Made by a program: the position numbers and the translations under genes. 64,000 nt of DNA from Glandiceps talaboti. Its lineage: Eukaryota; Hemichordata; Enteropneusta; Spengelidae. Positions 56,204 to 64,000 of this stretch are shown piece by piece (position 1 is the stretch's first letter; every line of letters begins with the position of its first letter). The notes under the pieces were generated by a model. The model saw only the letters and a program-made list of their open reading frames with translations. It was not told the DNA's origin and did not search any database. The stretch spans positions 4,105,142 to 4,169,141 of the forward strand of contig NC_135565.1 of assembly GCF_964340395.1 (NCBI RefSeq). Reading direction: 5' to 3'.

Positions 56204-59090
56204 GTCTGTTTACGCTATTGAGATAGAAGGGTAGATATCATCATACAACCATTACACACCATGCACTACCACAGCTCTTTTTTAAAAGAGTGTGAAAATC
56301 ACATAAAGTTTGATCAGATATTCAATCGTATACATTTCAAATTGTCATTTTCATAACAGCAGACAGTCTGAAAGTATATATAGTACTGCAAATGATTTAC
56401 ATTTTTTTAATGAGTCTATTTATAAAACGACTAATTAGCAGCCATTGCTTTCAAGTTAGGAAGTGATCTCAAAACTGTGTCTTTACACAAAGTAAATAGA
56501 ATTATTACAGAATACTTATACTGTATTCACAACATGTCTGAGATCCACGTTAACAGCAAAGCATGAAGCTCGATTCAATTGATTCGTGATTAACGTTTTC
56601 ACAAGGAATAATCATGTATTTACTTCAAGTGCCATATTCTAACTCTGCCAGTTTGCGTCATCCAATCGCATTGTTATGTAAATATCTCACATCCTTTATG
56701 ATATTTACAAATTTATCGATATATTCGTTACTGTCACTTTATCATTCACATAATGTATGCCCAAAGCTTCCAAGAAGCAGTATGTACGTATTTCGCGCTC
56801 AAATAGCGCCCTCTATCATATTTTCACTGTGTTTATATCCAATGATTGTAAACCGTCCAACATTGATCACAAGTATTGTTATGCCCTGAAACATATCATT
56901 TAAAGTGTGGACAATTTTCATAGAAATTCGTTTAAACGTACAAATTATTCTTACCAAGTGATATTAATATTGGATTTCTTGTGGTATCTCAAAATTGACT
57001 GAAGATTGGAGCGGGAAAAGAAACCATAAACAATACTTTCACGTGAGATTCAACCATACATGATGTTGAAACGTTCACAGACATTATAGCAGCAATACAT
57101 GTACATGGTACCTGTGAATGGGTGAAAATAAGTGACCACGCGATCTCTGCGGTTGAGTTATGTCCACGCGTTAAATAGATTATTGTCATTCAACAAGTTC
57201 GATATTCAAGCATGAGTTAACATTAACATTGACATTGTATTCAAATGCAAAACCGTTAATACCGTGTATACCTTTTCTATACATAGACATTCGAAATGCG
57301 TAAAACTGTCTAATTTTAGCTTATATAATTGCAATTAATGTAACTAGAAAGTGTACAGCTGTTATTTTTATATATTAAAAGCTTTGAAAAAGTATTATAA
57401 ATATTGACACAATGTGTCCCGTTGTATTATTATACACATAAAGTCAATTTTATGTGCCTTGCTGGTTTTTAGGTTCATGTTACAAACTGTGCGTTGATCT
57501 AAAATGCCTCCGTTGCACGTTGGTAACCTTTGACCGAACCGCCCTGTCTATTGACGCATTGATTTCCTTTGCTTAAACCAGTCGTCACATGGCGTGGTTT
57601 AATTGTTCTGCGCCTCAAGCTGATTTTATCAACTTTTTATTTATCAAAAGTGAAAATGCTTAAATAATATCTTGATTGAACTATTCTATAATACTGTGAA
57701 TGACGATGCATGTCTTCTATGTCATTACAATTGGTCCATAGTAAGGATTTCATATACGTATTATATATTACGTCATCGGATCGCCTTATGTTAAAGATAT
57801 ATCTCTAAAATACCTCAGACCACTATCTGTGAGTAAATACCAGGTTTGAATCAATTCCAAATAATGGTTATATACTCCTTCATTATTAATGACGAATGCT
57901 GCGACTACCTTAACAAAGGTTATATTTAAAATGGTATTAACTCAGCATGTGACCTTTTAACTCAATCTATCCACAGCGTGTCGAAACCGAAAGGATAGCC
58001 ACAGGACAAATAATACACAGACACTGTACTCTGTCAGACCACTGCCATAGAAAGAGACTCGGTGCAATTATCTATCGTGTTTATACCAACACTTAATGTG
58101 AATTGTACATGACTAGTGATGATTTGGGATTGTCTTGTTCAAGTATAAAACGCATATAGAGTTGTTTTACGTAGTAAAAATCCAAATTAAATCTATCTAA
58201 TTTCTCATCCATATGGCCACTCGAAGGAAAGAATGAAAGTAGTAAATGTTTTGTTCTTTTTACAATAAATTCAAAGTATACGTAATTCAATAGATGTGTG
58301 TTCTATAGTATTCATAGGTAACATCTATTGTTTGTCAGAGTATATACAATATGAGTACGTGGAATTTCCAAAGTTAAAAATAGCAATGAGTCATGTCTAG
58401 TTCTAAAACAAACAATAAAACAAACAATCCAACTTATAATGACGCCCATCTACAGATAAGAACAATAGTTCAGTGGCAACGAATGGTTAAAGTACACTAT
58501 AGGCTTTGGTAATAAATAAGTCTTCACTATATCTATTGCTTGAAATAATCCAGACTAGACACTTCATGGGTGTGAATTGGCAAAGAGCTAAAAGGTTACG
58601 AGAAAAATACGACATGAAGGACCCCGTGAACGACCTTCGTAGGTGATTTGTATTGATGTAAAACAGATTCTTGTTTTAAAAAAAACTTTGTAGAACGTAA
58701 AACATGACTCAGTGTATATGGCTGGAGAAGATCTCAAATATACACAACACTACACTTTAGCCATGGAAATCTTCATATGTTATTTTAGTAATTTTTTAAG
58801 TATAAGAACTTTTGCCGAATATAAACTGTCAAGTTGTAAAGCAGTCAAAGTAGTTGCTTGTTTGTATATAAATTTGACATTGTGAATATCTTAAGGGGTT
58901 AGATGACAAATACAGGATATTATTTTACGGGGGGGTGGGTGGCGTTGAGCCATTTTATTTCTCATCCTACAAAATCCATTTTACTTTTAATGGATGTTTT
59001 GGACTCCTATATATAAAAATCAGAAATGGAAGAATATTTGCTATAGTAAATGGATAGCGCTATAATAAAGTGTCAACAAAAGAACTATTT
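56204..59090. other. Non-coding stretch between the two TNF-like genes
   Basis: About 2.9 kb, A+T-rich, without a supported gene or RNA. The best frames (56614-56889 plus, 56989-57189 minus) show no domain motif. A G7-GTGGGTGG run lies near 58929. Confidence 0.4.
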
Positions 59091-59092
59091 TT

Positions 59093-59335
59093 TCACTACT
59101 ACATACTGGCTTTGTATTCATAGCACTACACTCTACTACATACTGGCTTTGTATTCATAGCACTACACACTACTACATACTGGCTTTGTATTCATAGCAC
59201 TACACACTACTCCGTACTGGCTTTGTATTCATAGCAGTACATACTACTACATACTGGCTTTGTATTCATAGCAGTACATACTACTACATACTGGCTTTGT
59301 ATTCATAGCACTACATACTACTACATACTACATAC
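59093..59335. repeat. 37-bp tandem repeat, six copies plus partial
   Basis: TACTGGCTTTGTATTCATAG followed by CACTACACACTACTACA recurs at an exact 37-bp period (TACTGG at 59104, 59141, 59178, 59215, 59252, 59289). A partial end runs into TACTACATACATAC. Copies 4 and 5 carry AGCAGTACATAC, the others AGCACTACA. Confidence 0.97.
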
Positions 59336-59511
59336 ATATATTTGTGGTTAGTTATTGTTTACACATGTGAGTTATTTAGCGAGATAAAGGACATGTGAAG
59401 TAAAGGTATGACTATTGAAACTATATGGTGAAGTGCAAACCGAAAGTTAGATCAGTTTGATTTCACGGGGTATTTCCAATGCTTATATGTCTGATGACGT
59501 CATGGATCGGA

Positions 59512-59980
59512 CATGATGATGGTTGTACAGGTTGTGGTAGTAGTGATGGTGGTGGTGATGATGGTGGTGGTGGTGGTGATGATGATGGTGGTGGTAGTGA
59601 TGATGGTGGTGGTAGTGGTGGTAGTAGTGGTGGTGATGGTAATGATGGTGGTGGTGGTGGTAGTGATGGTGGCGATGGTGGTGGTGGGGATGGTGGTGGT
59701 AGTGGTGATGGTGATGGTTGTGGTGGTGTTGGTGACGGTGGTGGTGGTGGTGGTGGCGACGGTGGTGGTGGTTGTAGTGGTAGTTGTGGTGGTAATGATG
59801 GAGGTGGTAGTGATGGTGGTGGTGGTGGTGAGGGTGGTGGTAGTGATGATGATGGTGGTGATGATGGTGGTGGGGATGGTGGTAGTGGTGATTGTGATGA
59901 TGGTGGTTGTGGTGGTAGGGGTGTTGGTGGTGGTGGTGGTGGTGGTGGTGATGATGATGGTGTTGGTGGTGGTGATGTGT
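59512..59980. repeat. GGT/GAT trinucleotide-rich tract, ~470 bp
   Basis: An interrupted array of GGT, GAT, AGT and TGT triplets. It is strongly G+T/A skewed on the plus strand and lacks pyrimidine runs. All three plus frames and two minus frames stay open for about 180 codons, which is expected for a tract with no TAA/TAG/TGA in register. No gene is claimed here. Confidence 0.92.
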
Positions 59981-60049
59981 ATATCCGCGTGCCCGAGTGC
60001 GTGGATATGCTTATGGCCTTTACCAATCCGAAATCGTCGTGATGGCAAT

Positions 60050-60830
60050 CATTATCAACTAAGTCAGAAGTGACACTTAGTCTTAAAACAATGTAAAGTT
60101 GATCGCTATATACTACATGAAAATGGGTGTATATGTAGACATGTACTTTAATCTTTACTGTAAGGAGTGTAACAACAAAGTCATTCTAATCTTATCTTGG
60201 TATATTTATTTCCGTATCAAAACTAGATACATGTATAAACAAACAAAGACTGGCACCATACCCATCTACAAGGTACATTTCTTGATTTGTAGATGACGAC
60301 ATTCACCACACCATACGCCCTCATATGTAGAGTGTGGATTTAGAGTGTACTTCACTGGAAATAATGTACACATTTCATAAAGTCTTACCAAGAAGCATTG
60401 AAATGAAAGTGGCTAGATGTGTATGTACGTGTCTGTGTGTGTATCTGTTAGTCTGTCTGTGTTACCATTCCAGTTTCTCTTTACACTGCAGTATCGATAC
60501 AAATGAAACTCATTATAAACACCTTCCTTATGAGAATAGCAAGAACTTATTAAGTTTTAGGACCTTCCAAAGAATATTCATGGAATTTGCATAAATAACG
60601 ATTTTTTTGTAGTTAGACTATGTCTTATGAGTACGCTTCAAATCATAAAATTATAATTTACAATATACACTCTGTGGGAAAAGTGCTTCATAATTATTAC
60701 ACCTGTCACGGATCTGTATAAACAGCAGCACAGCGGCCCTTTTACTTCTTCAACTCCCTGGGTAGCATACATTCCATCGCAGCCTTTATAAGCGCACGGG
60801 ATTAAAGCATTCACATTGCAACCTCTGTCC
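60050..60830. other. Non-coding stretch, no feature recognised
   Basis: Short frames only, with no signals beyond a GT-rich run near 60420-60460. Confidence 0.4.
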
Positions 60831-60912
60831 TACCAGACACCCAATTATACAGCTGGGTTGACTGAGGCACAATCGTGGTGCAAATCTTGCCGGCCACGCT
60901 CGCCATTCGCCC
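60831..60912. repeat. Possible dispersed repeat (SINE-like core)
   Basis: TACCAGACACCCAATTATAC followed by AGCTGGGTTGACTGAGGCAC and AAATCTTGCC resembles, from general familiarity, a short motif seen in many dispersed repeats of marine invertebrates. No poly-A tail or target-site duplication is visible, and only one copy occurs in the window. Confidence 0.3.
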
Positions 60913-60959
60913 ATCATTACATCCACGTCAAATGACATAACACTCCTTCAAAGCACAAG

Positions 60960-62305
60960 TGTTACCAAGCTTGTTTGCGTAGCTTTTAACTTGAAAGAGT
61001 CATTCGCAAAAACAATATTTTATTTATGCGATGCCTTAGAATGCTTGCTTCATATCTAACTGAGAAAAATGGAAATGAAAATACGAATTAAACCAAATCT
61101 AGTGTGGCTGTTACCGAGGTCTACGTGAACCAATTCAAAGTGAAGAGATTAGTTGATAGATCACCGGTATTTCAAAACACTTTGATGTAATTCTAGTTAA
61201 TACTGAGTATTGCTTCACGGATCAATATACATCTTGCTAGAATTATTTTTTCATCATTTCCAGCAGGTAATAGGTTTACACGTTAATGACCATTCAACTC
61301 CACGTAAAGGACCTTACGCTTCAGTTCCACTTAAAATACTCGACCTCCCTCCCCCGTAAGAGGGTTACACCAGCGAACATTCATTTTCACTTAACCCCCC
61401 CCCCCCTAAAAGTTTAGTTCCAGCTAATGAAAACGTCATACGTATACACAGAAGTGAATTTACCCAACTATGTACTGGTTTACCGACTCGTAGCGACTTG
61501 ACCCCTTCGATCGACCACTCGTATTTTCACTGGCTGAACGAAGACAAATGGGGGGGGGGGGATTATAAGTGTATTTGCTCACCTGTAGAAGACTTTAAGA
61601 GACACAAACTGAGTTTATACGTATTAGGCCTAAGTTTTGCTGAATATTCAAAAGGTACTTGCAGTATTCTACAGCTATTTACCAAGGCACATTTATCCAT
61701 CACTTAAAATATAATTGATAACTCAAACCTGGTATTATTAAGAACTAATAAACGATCTGATGACGTCATTTTTATCCGTATGACAAATGTCGAGGAAATC
61801 CCAAATAATGTAATAAACTGTTCCAACAATAAAAGAAGACAATTGTAATGTCTTCGAAAGTATACATCAACATTAACATTATTCTAGAATAGTTTAAAAT
61901 GATGTTTAGTTCTAAGTATTTTCACTTTAGTAAAAACCTTATATATTTAGCTAGTGACATTCAATTACCTGGTTTTACATCAACCCAATGGTAATTTAAG
62001 TTCAGCTTTTACTTTCGGTTTGTGATATATAAGCCTTTATTTCCAGGAAATTCCTCCACAGAACTGGAGTCTATAAATAGATACGGTTTGAAGGGTTTAA
62101 GTCCCCAGTAACCCAATATACACATCACATTGAGGCTAGTACTGTCTAGGTATACCCCGTCCTTACAAACGTTAGAGGGTAAGAAAGACGGTAGCCAACT
62201 TTTAACTGACGCGTTCAACCGATAGACGAATGTCGTTCTGTACGTGTGGAATGTTCTCGACAAACTGTGTCCAGTCCGTTCACAAGCTCGTCTATAACAC
62301 AGACA
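60960..62305. other. 5' flank of the second TNF-like gene
   Basis: No supported gene. It includes a C13 run (61397-61409) and a G10 run (61551-61560). No clear TATA box or Rel site was recognised close to the start codon at 62306. Confidence 0.4.
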
Positions 62306-62668
62306 ATGACCAGTAAAGAAGACCGCCGCCATTACACGCCTGGCCTCTGCATTACAGTGTATGTAACAGTTCTATCTGTTATTACGTTGTTAGTCTTCCC
62401 CGTTGTCATAGCAATTGTCGCCGTCAGCATTCAAAGCAATATCTCAAAGCTCCAACTTTCGATTGAATACATCAAGTTGGAAAACAAAAGACAACCATCC
62501 ATCTCGGTTACCATGGAAACGGGACCAGAGAGTGAAGATGACGAGGACGACGAAGCAACACGATGCATCTGTCAAAATCAACTGGGTTCTGGAGATTACG
62601 ACTATGAAAAAACTCAAAGTGACGGTTTACTTCGATGTTGCAACACAAATGAAGAAAACTTGAGAAAG
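62306..62668 (+). CDS. TNF superfamily ligand paralogue, exon 1 (partial gene)
   Basis: The exon encodes 121 residues from ATG 62306 to the donor GTACAA after GAGAAAG, ending in phase 0 like exon 1 of the upstream gene. A short cytoplasmic tail (about 1-14) precedes a membrane helix (CITVYVTVLSVITLLVFPVV, about 15-43). The stalk has a heptad-like N-terminal part, an acidic run (ESEDDEDDE, 75-83) and cysteines C87, C89, C111 and C112. Alignment with the upstream gene is clear: both share V/I-FPVVIA-like membrane sequence, Q-x-x-I-x-K-L, C-x-C and LL-x-CC. The GTG at 62246 could extend the frame upstream, but 62306 is the first in-frame ATG. The TNF domain exons must lie beyond 64000; none is seen in the remaining 1.3 kb, whereas intron 1 of the upstream gene is 2 kb. 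Confidence 0.72.
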
Positions 62669-64000
62669 GTACAAATCATTACATGATGTTTTATTTTTTT
62701 TAATTGGGAGAAAATAACACTAATGTCATCATATTTTAAAGCCAACAGGTCAATGGAAAGATTATATTTCTGACACATGTATTTACAACTGGTTTGATAT
62801 TAGTTAGGAGTAGATTGAAACGTCTTATTGGGATATTTGAACGTTACAAAATACAGAGCAAATGGGGTTTACCTCGGCGTTTCACTCATTGGCCATCTTT
62901 TTTACACGCATTTCAAATTCAAAATAAACAATCACAGAGATGCCGAGGAAAGTGGGGATGCAGAAGCAGCCAAGTATTACTAAAAATTGAAGTTCTTAAC
63001 ATCACTAAGTACATACATGTGAAATCATTTCAACAGAATCTTGTTTCTAATGAATTGTAAACTATAAGTAATGTTTATCTTTTCAATGTGTTTATGCCAA
63101 GGATCCTGCTGTGTGTAGTAGTGGTAGTGTTAATCTTTAAATAATGTAATAAAACAACGGCCCATGAGTGAATCATCATGGTAACCCAGTTTACCCTGTA
63201 TGTTATATTGAGTTGTTGACTCACTCATACAGGGGTATCTAGATATCGTACGACCCAGAGTATAAGATTACAAACTAGATTAGGGAACATACGTTATTAT
63301 CCCCTTCCCCCCGCCAACACCATCATTTATGTTCATTCCCATATCCAAAGAATTTTTAACATCTAAATTTATAAAAGTCAGTTAATGTTATAGTTACACA
63401 CCACAAAACAACAAATATATTTCTTTCGTTTCATTTACCTGTAATCTCACATTTTTCTTTCGTTTTAATTACTGGGAAACCCCTGTACTCTGTAAGGTAC
63501 GCTGTGTCATAGCACCCTCAGGTATTGACCAATCGATATCTCTTTCGAAATTGACATCTGGGTACTACTAATCAAATATAGTTCTGTCATAAAAGTTGTT
63601 GAAATGAAAATGACGTCAGACCTTTAGGCTAATCTATGGCCATGTTACGTCACTGAAAGGTACATATTATTAGTTTATTACCGCCAAGTCTGATATCTTA
63701 CCAAATACAAACAATTGACAATAATCACTATGGCAATAATCACTATGACTATAATTATGCTCGTTACTAGTACAGAGGCTGAAACTGTTTGGTTTACTTG
63801 ATTAATTAATCTGCATATATTGACCTCTGTTTGAACTTTTAATCCCCAGATGGCACCTGTTCACAAACGTATACATAATAACCGAAAAGATCGGGATCTT
63901 TTTTTAGGGCGAAGCGACACGACGTATCTCGGAAAATCTCGGAAAGCAGAAACCCATCGTCATATTCAAAACTTTTTTTTTCTGAAATGATAGTGACACT
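62669..64000 (+). other. Presumed first intron of the TNF-like paralogue (partial)
   Basis: The interval starts with GTACAA and shows no exon encoding a polybasic stalk or TNF-domain sequence before the window ends. Sequences at 63492 and about 63915 resemble the ends of the palindromic element at 43088-43176 and may bound a related roughly 440-bp insertion. Confidence 0.45.

Noticed and set aside
59463-60073. 187-codon glycine-, proline-, threonine- or valine-rich ORFs on both strands
   Set aside because: All arise from the GGT/GAT tract, where no frame can contain a stop codon. Simultaneous openness in several frames argues against coding.
62794-63060. A plus-strand ORF as exon 2 of the second TNF-like gene
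   Set aside because: It is not preceded by a fitting acceptor in phase 0, resembles no stalk or TNF-domain sequence, and has no counterpart in the upstream paralogue.

Overview
This window is animal nuclear DNA, not bacterial. It has GT-AG introns, a tumour-necrosis-factor (TNF) superfamily ligand gene split over six exons, the first exon of a second TNF-like gene, an NHL-repeat relic, inverted-repeat transposons of MITE type and many micro- and minisatellites. An invertebrate is likely (invertebrate deuterostome or lophotrochozoan), but the species cannot be fixed from the sequence.

Left half (1-37352). Positions 1-35423 are one uninterrupted tandem array of about 85 copies of a 409-421 bp A+T-rich unit. 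It is cut off by the left window edge and ends at a truncated, diverged copy. Length classes (420, 414, 415 bp) and shared private mutations show nested higher-order duplications of 2, 3, 4, 6, 9, 12 and 13 units. Each unit carries, on the minus strand, an 80-bp segment bounded by a splice-acceptor-like and a splice-donor-like sequence, and a 68-codon ORF that many copies break. Neither looks like a maintained protein-coding unit. Next come a 1.7-kb CTGA-rich minisatellite and a small 37.2-kb minisatellite.

Middle (37353-49600). This is mostly non-coding. It holds a CpG-richer, promoter-like patch at 38.3-38.65 kb, and two exon-like direct repeats at 39.35-39.63 kb, one of which resembles the splice-acceptor part of the satellite unit. 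A dispersed segmental duplication (41.9-43.07 kb and 44.9-47.1 kb) has a Harbinger-like MITE inside its second copy. There is also a palindromic mini-element, an NHL-repeat fragment and an 18-bp minisatellite.

Right (49600-64000). A TNF-ligand gene (49618-55326, plus strand, 360 aa predicted) is fully resolved into six exons with consistent phases. Exon 1 of a paralogue (62306-62668) follows about 7 kb downstream in the same orientation and runs out of the window. Both first exons encode a short cytoplasmic tail, one membrane anchor and a stalk with a shared C-x-C ... L-L-x-C-C arrangement, and both end in phase 0. The pair is a tandem gene duplication, presumably making trimeric type II membrane ligands for TNF-receptor-like proteins. 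The DNA between them is non-coding and repeat-rich (37-bp tandem repeat, GGT/GAT tract, inverted repeats).
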